A stretch of 64,000 nucleotides of DNA from Carnegiea gigantea (GCA_029747015.1 JAKOGI010002401.1:1-64000); one strand, 5' to 3'; positions 44,038 to 56,324 are shown, counted from the stretch's first letter. Translations and numbers: made by a program. The notes: generated from the letters alone by a model not told the origin.

Positions 44038-44660
44038 GAAATGTATTTTGATGGTGTTGTATGACATGATGGTGCAGGAGTAGGAATTGTATTTGTCTCT
44101 CCTAAGAAGCAAATTCTTCCATATTCATTTGCGCTAATTCAATTGTGTTTTAACAATATGGCTGAGTATGAGGCACTCATGCTAGGCCTTCAAATGGAAA
44201 TTGAGATGGGGATCAAAGACCTTGATGTCCATGGTGACTTACAATTGGTCATCAACCAACTTCTAGAAGAATTTGAAGTAAGGAAAGATGATCTTATTCT
44301 GTACCGTAAGCATGCCTTACTACTAGTGGATAGGCTGGAGATGGTTAAGCTGGAACATGTCCTGGGAGTGCCAATAAGATAGTTGACGTACTTGCAAACC
44401 TTGCAGCCACTATGGCACTTGGGGGCAAAAGAGAACATTACTATTCCAGTTTACGGTCAATATGTCATTATAGTGCCCGGAGATGTATGTGAAGAAGTCA
44501 AAGTAGTCTCCGTTTGTGAGATAGATAAAGAAGATTGGTGCCCCACTTATTACTTTAAACACGGGAAGCCACCAAGTGACTTGAGGCATAAAATAGAAAT
44601 CCAATACAGCGTCTCACACTCTCTATTACAAATGAACATTGTACTAGTGCTCTTTCCTTG
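44038..44660 (+). pseudogene. Tat second (archaeal-type) RNase H domain
   Basis: Reads MYFDGVV then GAGVGIVFVSPKKQILPYSF, CFNNMAEYEALMLGLQMEIE and DLDVHGDLQLVINQLLEEFE. The YFDGA/AEYEAL/GDSQLV pattern is the plant-type aRNH acquired by Tat/Ogre elements in addition to the retroviral RNase H. Catalytic Asp (FDG), Glu (AEYEAL) and Asp (HGDLQ) are present. The downstream frame 44383-44661 (LGAKENITIPVYGQYVIIVP) is the linker towards integrase. Stops at about 44037 and 44382. Confidence 0.88.
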
Positions 44661-44869
44661 ATCTCTGACTATGATGTTTGGATTAGAAAGAAGGAAAATA
44701 AGTAATGGAAGAAGCACATGCTAGCATGTGTGATGCACATCAGTTCAGACCCAAGTTACATGTCTGCATTAAAAGAAGAGGTTATTGTCAGCTCACCATG
44801 GTGTGTGATTGTATCGACTATGTAAAAAGGTACAATGTATGTCAGTTCCACGCTAATTTCATTCATTAG

Positions 44870-45700
44870 CCTCCATAACTACTCCATCAAACCATAGCAT
44901 CTTGGTCTTTTGAAGCATGGGACTTAATGTTGTAGGAACTCTTACTCCTAAATCTTCTACTGGTCAATTATATATCTTGCCTGCAATGACCGTTTCTCTA
45001 AATGGGAAAATATGATTTCATTAAAGGAAGTTAAAAAGGAGAATGTTGTCGACTTCATTCAGAAACACATTATTTATCAATATGGTGTGCCTCGATATAT
45101 TATCAGTGACAATGGCAAATAGTCCGTCAACAAATTGATGGCTCACCCAACATGGGTCGTTAATGTATCATAAACTTGTAAATGGCCTAATAGAAGCCTT
45201 TAACCGAACATTGTACAACTGCTGAAGAAGGCCGTGTCAAAATCCAAGAGAGACTAGCATAAGAAATTAGTAGAGGCTCTTTGGGCATCTTGAATCGCAT
45301 ATAAGATGCCAACACAATCAACCCCTTATGCTCTAATATATGGAGTAGAAGTCATCCTGCTACTAGAAATTCAAATTTAATCATTGTGTATTACTATGCA
45401 AGAAGGTTTGAGCGAAGATTAAAATCACCCACTTCACTTAGTAGAGTTAGAGGCCCTTGATGAGAAAAGACTTCAATCCATGTAAAAATTAGAATGCTAT
45501 TAAAAAGTTGGGGATCAAGTGCTTGCACTAAGAAGGCAAATCATCATGAATCATAAGACAGGAAGCAAATTCACTCCCAAATGGGAGGGACCTTATGTTA
45601 TCCGTGAGTTATACATAAATGATGCCTACAAGATAGTGGACGAATAAGGGATTCGAGGTGGATCAATTAGTAGCAAGTTCTTAAAGCACTACTTTTCTTG
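44870..45700 (+). pseudogene. Tat integrase (heavily broken)
   Basis: Readable pieces are GLNVVGTLTPKSSTGQLYIL near 44922, a KRRMLSTSF/FRNTLFINMV stretch, YIISDNGK near 45097 (second catalytic Asp), a PYALIYGVE-type motif near 45330, and the C-terminal HKTGSKFTPKWEGPYVIREL followed by KFLKHYFS near 45675-45700. A SDNGK followed by a stop and deletions up to 45240 remove much of the catalytic core. Confidence 0.75.
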
Positions 45701-45744
45701 AGGAAAATGCTTGACTAAATCCCAAACAAGAGTCTAAACTGTTC

Positions 45745-45880
45745 ATAAAACCAAAAAAAAAAAAAAAGGAAGCCTTTGCAATACTCCTGGCCCGTAAGAG
45801 TATAAATTGTGAACGGAAAAAAAAGAAGTCTTTGTAATACTCCTAGCCCATAAGAATACAAACCATGAACGACAATAATC
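45745..45880 (+). repeat. Two-copy tandem duplication behind Tat integrase
   Basis: The segment gtctttgtaatactcctagc with the following taagaatacaaaccatgaac repeats the preceding cctttgcaatactcctggcc ... taagagtataaattgtgaac at a spacing of about 62 bp. Short tandem repeats behind integrase are common in Tat elements. Confidence 0.7.
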
Positions 45881-46099
45881 AAAGTATACTTTGTTGAACT
45901 ACATGATGACTTGATCTTATTGGGAATTGCAAGTTTTCATAACTATATAGGTAGCTTGATAAATAAATGGCCAAGTACAGTCAAATATAAGACTAAAAAG
46001 AAAAAGAAGGTAGGTGAGGGGCAACAAAACACATCTCATATGATAGAGAACATAGAGCTTATTACAAGAGTTCATTATGTGCCCAAAAAAATAATAATA

Positions 46100-48420
46100 A
46101 TAAGAAGGAACAAAACAGACTGAGTAGTAAATCAATTGGTGTCCATCCAAGGATAATGGTTGAGTGAAGATTACATCTCTAGCATGATCAGCTTATGTCT
46201 CTCTATCCATATCATTAGCAGATAGAGTAGGCACCACTTCAAGGTTAGCAAGAATCTTGGATTTCTCATCAACTTCCTTCTCAACAGCTGCTAGCAGAGT
46301 CGATTTAGCTTGGACATTAAGCTTTAGCTAGGGCTCTTCTTCCTAGGCAATGCAAAGTGCTTGCTCTAAGTTAACAATTTTCTGGGTTATTCCTTCATAC
46401 TTCTTGGTCAATGCATCCAGATTTGCACGAACCAAGGCACGATGGGATTGTGCGAGTTTGCTTAATACACCTAGCCTTCTGCTTCCCCACATCATTGGGA
46501 TTACGACACATGGAAGTTGCTTTCTTTAATGACAAGAAGATAGATATAATGCTTCCAGTCCTCCACCTTCTTTCATAAGGAGTTTACATCCGTGCAGAGT
46601 AGCTCAATTCCCTTATGTATCATTGAGGCTTCATGAATTTTGGCTTCCACTTAGTCAAATTTTGTATTTTTCAAATCAGTGAAGTACTTGGATGCCATTA
46701 ATCTTATACCATCAGTGATGATGCTATGAAAGCCCGGTCCTGGGTGGAAAGAAGTGGCAGGGGCAGCAACAACACAAGTAGGACTTCCAATTGAACCCCT
46801 ACCAAGAGCAATATCTGCATCAATAGTGGGTATGTTGCTCGCAAATACTTTAAGAGAATTTGACCCATCAATTGAATGTTGGCTATTGGTCTGCAAGGCA
46901 TGCAAAGCTTCTATTCCTCTTGAAGCTAAATCTCTAACCACATGAGTTGATGTCAACCTGCTCACAATAGCAATATCCTTACCTATTCCTAGATGTGCTC
47001 TAAGGGTGGATAATTTAGCCACGAGGCTAACTTCCTCGAGTAGTTGTCCATCAACAATAGGTGTAGCCTCTTGCACCAAGTTGAACTCGCCCATATGAAA
47101 ATAACAGGGATTAAACAAGATAAGTATCGTACCATTCCTTTCTTACAAAAAAACTGAAGAAACAAACAAAACCAAAAAAAAGTAATAGAAAGACTAAGGA
47201 AGGGAACGTACATCATTAAGGTTGGCTTGTTCAGTTGAACAACTCTCGACATCATCAAAAAAGTTGCCCCTATGGCTTACTCTAATATCTCTTAGAATCA
47301 CGATATTACTCCTTTTGCAGCCTCCGTGTTTGAAATTTACCTCAGAGTCTGGTTCACTGTCATTCATTTCGCTAGGCTTCGATTTTTACCAGTAAGGAGA
47401 ATCCCTAAAGACTCACAAGCATCCTCACAAGACTTCTCTTCCTTAACATCTAAGCCTTCCATAGGATCTTTTCCTTTCTTCCCCTTGGCCTTTTTTGATG
47501 AGCCTGCCTCCACATCTTTCTCTTGTTTGGATGACTTTGTTTCTATACCCTTCTTGAGAATTGAGACACCAGTTTCGAGGTCATTGATAGTCACTTTAAA
47601 CCACCAATTCTTATATGCTAAAGTGACATAGTAAATTAGTGTCAAGGAGCAGTGTAGAACACCTTGAGACATACTCTCAAAAAATTGGAGCATATTCCAA
47701 TATCAAGGGGCGTCTTCATATGACACTCCTTTAGTGCGAGGATCCTTAAGAAGCATCCTAGGGACTCTTTGGTAGAACCCAAATTGTCTGCTAAACCAAC
47801 GTGGGTTGTAGGATTCAACATAGAAAGCCGTGTCGCAATGAATGGGAAGGAAACAATCCCAAAGAGATAGCAAGTAACCGACATTGTCTCCATCTTACTT
47901 ACCATTATCAACAAGGATCTCCGATGAATTCTTTCCTAACATAAGACACCCCAAGTCAGGGATTTTCCCTTCATGAATAAGTTTATAAGCATCACCAATG
48001 TTGTTACGTTTCATTTTAGAGCCGAAGTAGCGGACCATCAAAGGACTTAGAGGGATGGATTGTAGTATGTGATGGTTTTTGAAGTTCTAAGCAGGTCATC
48101 CATAAAGGTAATGACCGTCAATAGGAAGGCTTCACGACATTAGTTATCCGATTTAGACCATGTTAAACACTTGCTAACACAGGAATTCTGAGACCGAAGG
48201 TACAACCAGATGCCATTAAGTTAACCATCTCAAAGGTTCCTAGATGAATAAGCCTCCCCCCTGTCTCAGGAAGTGCAAAGATACATAGCCACCATGAAAG
48301 AAATGCAGTCGAATAAGTACTCTCCTTCTTCTATTTTGGAAACCCAAGGCTTTGGAAGATTCTTAATTCATCTCGACTCTAACAAATACCTTGACTTTGA
48401 ATTTGACCGCTAGGATTATG
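46100..48420 (-). pseudogene. Antisense extra ORF of Tat element (plant-mobile-domain-like), broken
   Basis: Coding on the strand opposite to gag-pol, behind integrase. Readings on the minus strand from about 48400: a region with IPLSPLMVRYFGSK (near 48040); frame 47914-47642 with FPFIATRLSMLNPTTHVGL and LKECHMKTPLDIG; frame 47693-47364 with TLAYKNWWFKVTINDLETGV and a Lys/Glu-rich linker (SSKKAKGKKGKDP); then 47118-46651 with MGEFNLVQEATPIVDGQLLE, LSTLRAHLGIGKDI and GPGFHSIITDGIRLMASKYF. The first parts resemble plant-mobile-domain (aminotransferase-like) proteins. Antisense ORFs of this type have been reported in Tat-lineage gypsy elements. The C-terminal part is helical and charged. Several frame changes show decay. 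Family assignment is by memory. Confidence 0.55.
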
Positions 48421-48963
48421 GGTCTTTGTAGGAGTGGAACTACGGTGGCGAGAGCCCGTTGGCGGGTTATGAATGAATTTTTTCTTGTACAAAAATTAGT
48501 CCAAAGCTTAGCACTAATGCACTTCTTGCGGTTATGTGCCTTATCTAAGCTTTTAAAAGCAACAAACAAGAATATCTAAGAAGATGGCGTAAAACCCCAA
48601 AAACTCACATTTATAATTCTCGAAGAAGAGTTAAGATGATCCTTAGTCGCTTGAGCTTGTATGTAATATTTTAGAACAGACCTTCATTTAGTTAGAATTT
48701 TGGACTGAGCGATTTTTCATTTTGGGCCCATGCCATGCTTTTGATGAAGAATTATAAATTTTAAACTTAATTTTAAAATTAATAATTTATAAAACCAAAA
48801 GTTAGATTTTCGAAATACAAATTTGTTTTTGAGATATTCAGATTTTCATTATTTAGAGTTCTCCTTGAAAAGTTCAAATTTTAAAGATTTTCAATTGGGA
48901 GGCACTTTTATGGTAGGGATATTAAAAATCCCCTAATATTTTTTGTAAACCCTAGCTAGATAC
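48421..48963. other. AT-rich spacer between antisense ORF and next LTR-like segment
   Basis: Low-complexity aaattt-rich sequence at 48730-48900. It may contain the 3' end of the Tat element, but I cannot place its LTR. Confidence 0.4.
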
Positions 48964-51539
48964 TGCCACCCCCTGACTAGTCGTGAGTTCAAAAAAAAAA
49001 AAAAATTCTGCAGCCTATTTTTTATATGAAACACACCCCCCATCACTCTCATCTGACATCTCTATCTTCTCCATAACCCTAACTCACACCCCTCTCCCCT
49101 CCGGCCACCACCAGCCAACTGTCGCCACCACCACTATGCTGCTGGCCACCCATCATGCTGCCCTAGCCAAGCCACCAAGCCTCCTTCCTCCTTGATCTTG
49201 GGTGAGAAAGTTTATATATGTTTTTTTGGGTTGTTGAGATCAAAATTTCTGTAAGAATTGATTTTTTTACAGCAAATTCGCTTGAGTTCTAGACTTCAAA
49301 TACTTATTTTTATATTGCCATATGATTCCCATATTTTGGGGTGGTTCGAAGCCATTCATACAAGCATGTCGCCTCTCACTCTAATATTCAAGGTAAATAG
49401 AAAGCTTTCTCTTCGAAACTTCTCTTGAAGGGAGACTTGGATAGGTTTTATTGTTTTTAGAGTTGATATTGATGATTAGGAGTATTTTTATATTGATTTT
49501 CATGACTTTATCATATAAAAACCATGATTTCATGCGTGGAATTGTCAGTCAGTGCTATCACAGAAATCTAAAAATATGTATGAATGTACATCCGTGAGTA
49601 TATTTTCATACGAATTTGCAATCATGAATTTTGGATTGAAAACAAGGGAGAAATAAATTTTCTCAGCAACTGTGCAACTATAGACTGAAATTAGCTGTAT
49701 GGAAAGAAGTAAGATTTTGAGGCTGTTTTGTTGGATTTTTGGGAATGCTCTTAAAACAAAATCATAGTATACAACAATATCTTTCCTAACTATGCATAAA
49801 CACTTCCATATGAGTTTTGTAGGTGAAGATATGGCTTCTGTAAGTTAAGGCAGAACCTTGACCTGAGACATCGCTAAAGCCCTAATTGGCTTAAGTTTCA
49901 TTATTTGTAAGGGTGTTCATTATTCGGTCCAAACCCGAACCGGACCGAAAACTGGCCTAGACCAGACCGAACCGGACCGGACCGAATGAATTTGGTCCGG
50001 TCTGCTGTCCACAAATTTTTTTTATTCGGTCTTCGGTCCGATCCGGTCCGGTCCACCGGTCCGGACCGAGGACCGAATCAAAAAATTTTTAAAACCGGCT
50101 TTTTATTACTTATTCAATTTTGACTTTCTTTTGCAACTTGTAATTTGTCAAACGTTCAAGAATATTGATTTGTTTTCATGATGAAAAAATGTTGAAATTG
50201 TTCACATTAAAATAAATATAAGATGTTCATATCGTAAAAATTTGCTAGGTTGACAACTCGGTCTGGTCCGGTCCGGTCCCTCTTTTTCGGTCCGGTTCTT
50301 GACTTATTCGGTCCGGTCCACGGTCCATAATTTTCCTTTTATTCGGCCCTCAGTCCAACCCGGTCCGGTTCGGTTCGGATTTGGACCGATGAACACCCCT
50401 AATTATTTGTTTCTCTTAACTATTTGAGCCTTTAAAAGTTGCACGAGTTCATAAACATCAACATCTAGGGGTGTTGGTCCTACCTAAGTGGTCCTGGTGG
50501 CATGGTTGACTTTTGGGCTGAAAAAAAAATTAGTTTTAGGCAAAAGAACTCACTTGAGTTAGTCCATGTTGTGACGGTTTAATTTATCGCTTGGGCCCAA
50601 TACTCTAGTTTGAGCTCAAGTTATGTACCTTATGCTATTTCGAGGTAATATCTATGCCCTAACTCCCCTTGGTTGCTCTTTTGAAATGATTTTGGATGTT
50701 TATGAATTGTTATGTGACGCTGTATGCCAAGGGAACCTTATGGGTAAATCGTGAACTGTAACTTGTGATTTTATGGTTTTCTAAACGTGAAGTATTATGC
50801 TGTGATTGAATATTTTATTGGAACAGTTTATATTTTAAGTGGTCTTGTTAAGTTAGTAGAAGATTGTTTGAGGTGGGTTCGGCTTTTGGGAGGCCAAGCA
50901 GATTTATTCATAATGTACTAAATGCTAAAGTGAAAGACTAAGGCGAGTTCATGGGAGGGTGCCTCTGGAGATCAATGTCGGTTTACCCTAATATAGAGAC
51001 AAGTTAGTCTCCTCGGGTTGTGGCACAAGATTTTCAGGTACATGCCATTGTAGATAGACGTATGCCAAGATGGGTTTTGGTAACTCGTAAAGTTGTTTGG
51101 CGAAAGGTCATGAGACCCTCTGGTGGGGTCGTTCACCAATGAAATTGACTAGTTTTGATTTCGGATAATGGCTAATATTAGGAGTATGAAGAACTTGAAC
51201 TAGCTGGGAAGCGTTATTAGACTGTTTGAATGTTCCCTCTAACCCCCTAAATGTTTGAAATAAATTTAAGTAGGAGTTTTACGATTAGGAGTAGACAATA
51301 TGGAGTTCTATCTCACCGTTTGAAATGTTTTGTTTTCAGGTACTGAGGCATTGCATGGGGATGGGACGTAAGCAAGGTCGCGTAGATGTTTAGTTAAAAT
51401 TTTATTTGCATCAAATAATGTTGGAGTTGTAGTTTACTTAGTTAACCCTTGATTTTGACCTTTGACTTTTGTTTATACTTTGTTTATTTCAATTAATTGC
51501 CTTTTGCCTTGTATTTCATTGTGAAATACGGTAGTGACA
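48964..51539 (+). mobile_element. Long LTR-like segment (Tekay/Del-like), sense plus
   Basis: Starts tgccacccc and ends gtgaaatacggtagtgaca. It has a TTTTTTATATGAAAC box near 49018 and, towards its end, ttttcaggtactgagg (about 51332) and gttggagttgtagtt (about 51421), marks I associate with the R/U5 part of long chromovirus LTRs. In minus-sense copies at 78 and 9033 the TATA-type box lies near the other edge, as expected. No clear target duplication (gatac left, cccac right). It contains the hAT MITE at 49908-50401. An alternative is that this is the 3' LTR of the preceding Tat element. Confidence 0.4.
49908..50401. mobile_element. hAT-type MITE, 494 bp
   Basis: Termini taagggtgttcat and atgaacaccccta are 13-bp inverted repeats with one mismatch, flanked by a perfect 8-bp duplication attatttg (49900-49907 and 50402-50409). 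The sub-terminal regions carry many cggtccgg/ccggaccg words in both orientations, able to form long hairpins, around an AT-rich core (50100-50250). No ORF. The 8-bp duplication and TAGGGGTG ends place it in hAT. Confidence 0.94.
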
Positions 51540-51695
51540 CCCACTACATTATTTTCGCTAGATTAAATAGGCTAAATATTAGCACAAAATGTAATAGAAC
51601 TTTTAGCGCATCACAGATGGAATGACCTTTTGATCTTGCTTATCCCAGTAGTTGAAAATTTGAACGCTAGGGACAGTCGTATCATATACCCTGCA

Positions 51696-51855
51696 ATTGA
51701 TTGGGATGCCATAAGTCTATGCGAATCGCATAAAAAGATGGACATTTCCCCAGACACTGTATAAAGGGCATTGACATTGATTGCGACGCCACAAGTCTAT
51801 CCAAATTGCGCAAAGAGATGGACATTTCCCAAACACAGTATGAAGAGCATTAGTG
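51696..51855. repeat. 80-bp direct tandem duplication
   Basis: gattgggatgccataagtct (from 51698) recurs as gattgcgacgccacaagtct (from 51778), and agatggacatttccc occurs in both copies. Two copies with several differences, lying inside the minus-strand ORF at 51717-52034. Confidence 0.85.
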
Positions 51856-52361
51856 GTAGGGCACCAACTCTTGCATGAAAGCACGTAGAATATGCACAAC
51901 ACAACTGTAGGAGTAAAGTGAAGCATACATCGCTTGATATAGTGAACAACTTCTCTACTCTTGCTCAAAGCAAGAGAATACATGATGTGCCCATTCCTAG
52001 TGTAGGTGCATGAACCAAACTCTCCATAAAACAAAATGTGTGGTCCCCATCAACACTTCCCGGAGATGCTTTTCTACCCAAGCATGGGAAACTCAGTAAT
52101 CAAGCTAGATTTGTCATGGTGCATACGTTGAAGTAAATAGACAACTGAATCATCCTCTGCATCTTTCTCCACCTGAATTGATAACTCTGGAGGAAAGGAT
52201 GATAGCTCTATAGAAGGCACTTGGTTAGCTTTCAGCTTGTGCAAGGAACAGTAAACAAGGAAGTAAGTCCCTGATTGAGGTTTGTCGTCCTTCTTACAGG
52301 CAACAAAGAGAAAGAGCTTGCATCTCGTTGAAACTCCTTGAGGTGAACCATTATGAATCAC
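51717..52361 (-). pseudogene. Unrecognised minus-strand coding-like segment in two frames
   Basis: The first frame (52361-52074) is preceded by a good acceptor-like tract (tttattttcag at 52362-52372 on the minus strand). It reads STRCKLFLFVACKKDDKPQS, TYFLVYCSLHKLKANQVPSI and SSFPPELSIQVEKDAEDDSV, then stops. The second frame (52034-51717) has FGSCTYTRNGHIMYSLALSK and a Cys-rich C-terminus created partly by the 80-bp duplication. I do not recognise a family. It could be a decayed host exon pair or a transposon-captured gene fragment. Confidence 0.35.
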
Positions 52362-52530
52362 CTGAAAATAAAAACATAAAGTTAGTTTTTTTTTTTTTCA
52401 AGAGAGGAAGCTAGCAAATAAAGTAGCATCCAAGAAGAAACCAAAAAACAAGACATTTGAGGAAAAAAATTTAGCCAAAGATGTTAGTCCTTCGCCGCGA
52501 AGCAACATTTGCTAGTTGATAGTACTTGTA

Positions 52531-52940
52531 GCATGTGGGTTGCCATTCTATGCCCCAAAAGGCCTACTAGTAAACCGCGCTCGTAAGTGAGTCTTCAATC
52601 TTTATACCACTTACAACATGTACGTTGCCATTCTAGGCCCCGAAAGGCCTAGGGAAATCACGTTCAGGAAGTGGGTTTTCACTTTTTCGTACCGCTTATG
52701 GTGTGTGGGTTTCTATTGTAGCCGTAAAAGGCCTACTGGGAAACCATGTTCGCATGTGGGTCTTCAAGTCTTCGTACTACTTATGGCATATGGGTTTTCA
52801 TTTTAGACTCCAAAAGGCTTAGAGGTAAACTGCATTTGCAAGTGGATTTTCAAGTCTTCACACCCTTTATGGCATGTGGGGCTTCCATTTTAGGCCCCGA
52901 AAGGCGTAGAGGAAAACCGCATACCCTGAAAGGGTATTGT
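52531..52940. repeat. 85-bp minisatellite, five copies
   Basis: gcatgtgggttgccattcta recurs with variation at 52531, 52616, 52701, 52786 and about 52872, spacing 85 bp. Each unit also has ccccgaaaggcctag and a tcttcaagtcttcgtac segment. Copies have diverged by point changes. Plus-strand ORFs across it (52618-52806, 52746-52973) are repeat translations. Confidence 0.9.
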
Positions 52941-55050
52941 GATTTTCGTAAGTGTACAGTTTTATCATTGTAGCATTTGAGAGTGCCATCCTCAAAATGG
53001 ATTATTTAATTAGGGCATGAAAGTTCTAAGTCAATGTAAAATCGAAATTGACACAAAGTAAATTAGACTGAATACTAAGATTTAAATCTATGGTAGAACT
53101 AAACCATCAACTAAAGAAAAACAAAGACTTCTCATGGCATAAGCAAATCAGTCATACAAATTTCAGCCACATTCCATTAAAATTAAAAGAGAATTCGAAA
53201 CTAAGAAAAAAAACAACTTTGGATTTTATCTCCTCCACAACAATCAAGCATTGGTTATCAATAAGAATTTCAACATGAATGCAGTTTTGTGAAAACCTGA
53301 AAGTCAAACTTCCTTACTTTACTAAAAGTAAAGGGAAAAGGAATAAAGCCTTCACATCCCATATGAACATGATCAAATTGAAAAGAGGAAAACAATCAAG
53401 AACCACACAGAGATAGACTACCATATCTGAAGCATGGCAAGATAAGAAATTGCAACTAGCCCATAATCGAATTGAGCTCAAACAAAGTAGTATTCACCAA
53501 ACAACTAAATGAACAGAATTTGAATTCCAATACATGCTTGCAAATTCAAAAGCAAAAACGGAGACCTTCATTCAGAAAATAAATGAGTTGAACGACACTA
53601 ATTTGGAAACTATAATTTAGATATGGAATAGGAAAAATAGAAAAAAAAAAGAGAATGAAAATAGGAACTCAAGCCCAACTCTCGTCTCACTCTCCCTCCT
53701 GCATTTGACCTTTCTTTAATTATAGCCCCCAAAAAAAGGTCGGTCCCACCTTGATTGCTGCAATTAAGCATGAATTAAAGCTAATCCATGCTTGCAATTA
53801 ATGATTGAGGCACTTGATTGAGACCTTTAGTGCCCTTTAGTGCGCAAGTAACCTCCCAATTGATGAGAAATATGATGGCAATAAAGATGGATGATGAGTG
53901 AACGAATTAATTATGGAAATATATAAAATAAGTGGAAGAGGAAAGAGCTAGGTCTAGTGTAAATTTATTGGCAAAAAGAAAAGCAAAGAGATAGTGAGGA
54001 GAGAGAAGAAATAAAGAGGGGGGAGAAAGGTCGCCATGTCACGTGCCCAGTGTGTCTCCAGATAACAGGCGAGGAAACTCTTGGGCTGAAGAAGATAGAA
54101 GCCCGAAGAGGAGGGGAAGTGAAGGAAAAAGCTGTGAGCGATTGGGCCACTAGAGGAGAAAAGAAGAATAGGTCCGCATGTGATGGAGAGATAACTCATG
54201 ATGGGGGATGCGTTTGGGCTTCAGGAGCTTGGTGTTTGGCTTAAGGTTTGGAGGAACGAACAGGCCCAAAGTGAGAAGTGGAGGAGAGTTGAGAGAAGGC
54301 CAGAGTATACTTGGCTAGGAGACAGGCCAAGGTAGGAGAAAAGAAGAATAGGCCCTCCAGGCTCAGCAAGCGTGTGGCTGTAGGCTCTGGCCCCTTCCCC
54401 TCTTGTTATTTTTTTCTTTTTCACTTGATCCAACATCATCCCTTTTGGCAAGTAACTTGAGCATTTTATTCATTTTTTACAATTTTCCACAATTCCTACA
54501 AAATAAACCAAAAAAAATTAAAGTTTTAATTTAATAATTTATTTTGAACAAATGGATAATAAAATGACATAATTTTAGGTTGAACAAAGGAGTAGCAGAA
54601 AATGATGTTTGCAAATGGTCCTTCAAATGGCTTACCAACCAACATAAGCGGCACAAATGTGGCTAAACAAAGGTGTCTTGGCATATGAATAATTATTCAT
54701 GGTGACCAAATGACAAAAAAGAAGAGATAGTCATATATGGTCAAATGGATCCATTGAATAAAAAAATAAGAGGAACTTCAGACTTTGATGCACTGAGAAA
54801 ATCAAATAAGGCCCCACATATTGAGAACTTGAAGGTAAGAAAATCATATCATATATATAATATAACACTAAATGTGTTGCTGGATAAGTGACATCTGGCA
54901 TAATATCATTGGTTAAGTAGTTTCATTTTTTTTTTTTTCCTTTTTTCCTTTGGAGTTGTATACTTAATGTAGTAATTACAATATGTCAAAATGTAAAAAA
55001 GGTGTTATAAACTCATGGAATGCCCTAAAGGTTTAGTATACGCTGACCTT
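52941..55050. other. Unassigned sequence
   Basis: No domain seen on either strand. aggagaaaagaagaatagg occurs twice (54153 and 54336). A poly-T tract at about 54930-54945 and purine-rich sequence at 53640-53665 are the only other marks. ORFs at 53954-54199 and 54221-54451 are compositional. Confidence 0.5.
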
Positions 55051-55059
55051 TGAAATACC

Positions 55060-55580
55060 TCCATCTCCTAACTAAAGTGATGCTTGCTAAACAAAGTGAT
55101 GTTGCAGATTCCCAACGTTTGATTTATCTCTATCTAACAAATACATCAAACTTTAATATCTTTTAATGGTATATCATTAATATATAATTAAAGTTTCATT
55201 TTTATGCTCCTAGCTAGAGCGATGCTTGGTCAAAACGTATCTTGTGAAGCCATAAAATGCCAAAGAGACTTAGTATACTATGAACTTTGAAATACATTCA
55301 TAAATTAAAATTAAATTTAAATACATTTTAATGATGCTGTCCAACTATAGTGATGCTGTAAATTTCTAATGATTGATTTATCTCTAGGTAACAAATGTAC
55401 CAAAGTTTAATACATTATAATGACATAGCATTAATATAAAACTAAAGCTTCATTTTAATGTTCCTGACTAAAGTGATATTGCAAATTCCTAGCGTTTGAA
55501 AGATCTCTATCTAACAAATGCATCAAAGTTCAATGAATTTTGATGCTGCATTATTAGTATTAAATTAAAGGTCAACACAC
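55060..55580. repeat. Diverged repeat block, at least three copies of a unit near 120-130 bp
   Basis: A unit with gatgttgcagattcc, ttgatttatctctatctaac, aaatgcatcaaagttcaat and aatataaaactaaagcttca recurs from about 55098, 55350 and 55467. The first interval is about twice the second, so one copy between them has probably decayed. AT-rich and non-coding. Confidence 0.65.
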
Positions 55581-56290
55581 TTAAATGGTGCTTTCATGAT
55601 CTCTTGTGTGGCTAGTAGTCTTGCTTCTAATTTGTAATTGACTAGAATATTAAATGTTATGATATATTTACTATTTGATTGCCATTCCTAACCTTTCATG
55701 CTCTAAACGGAAAAAATATAAAATGTTATGACATATATTATTATTTGAATTAATTAAACAAATATATTTAAATTAATTAATTATTTGAAGTACCTATATA
55801 TCAATTGATTATGGCTCCAATTAAGTAATTATTTTTTCAGTAAACTATATTACTATTTTTCTCCACCCCAAAATTGAATAAACGCATAGTCCAAGTCCAA
55901 ATCCCCAAAGATCTCGCAACACTAGGCAAGGTAGGGGTTCTAATGTAGCAGCTTTATCCCTAAATTACAAAATTAAGGAGAGACTGGTTCCACTTGACCT
56001 AGATTAAAAATCGTAGATTACTTACTACTCTATAGAAACGGAGCATAGAAAGTTTAGAAAGACATTTTACTTTAGTCCATATAATCCAAGCTGAACAATA
56101 GTCCAAACTTACCTTTTTCAACTATTTAAATTTTGGACAATAGATGCATAGTCCAAATAGCCAAAAACTCAGTATTATGGGATATATAGATAGACTATAC
56201 TAACTGTTTCGAGCCTCCACTACCAATATATTAACTAAAAAGATGATGATGAGGAGGAGGATGATAATGATAACAAATAATAACAAAAAC

Positions 56291-56324
<34 letters not shown>

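Larger units (their letters stand above)
33430..48963 (+). mobile_element. Decayed Ty3/gypsy element of the Tat/Ogre lineage, interrupted twice
   Basis: The coding order on the plus strand is gag C-terminus (to 33963), protease (39590-40125), RT (41146-41746, continued at 43335), first RNase H (about 43720-43800), a second archaeal-type RNase H (44038-44400) and integrase (44870-45700). RT before integrase makes it gypsy, and the duplicated RNase H marks the Tat/Ogre group. Behind integrase comes a tandem duplication and an antisense ORF (46100-48420), another Tat feature. A 5.5-kb Athila-type element (33964-39500) and a 1.6-kb Cassandra concatemer (41752-43334) are inserted in it. Outer limits are approximate because I did not identify its LTRs. 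All ORFs are broken. Confidence 0.8.

Noticed and set aside
52618..52973. Two plus-strand ORFs with repeated motifs
   Set aside because: They translate the 85-bp minisatellite; no known domain.
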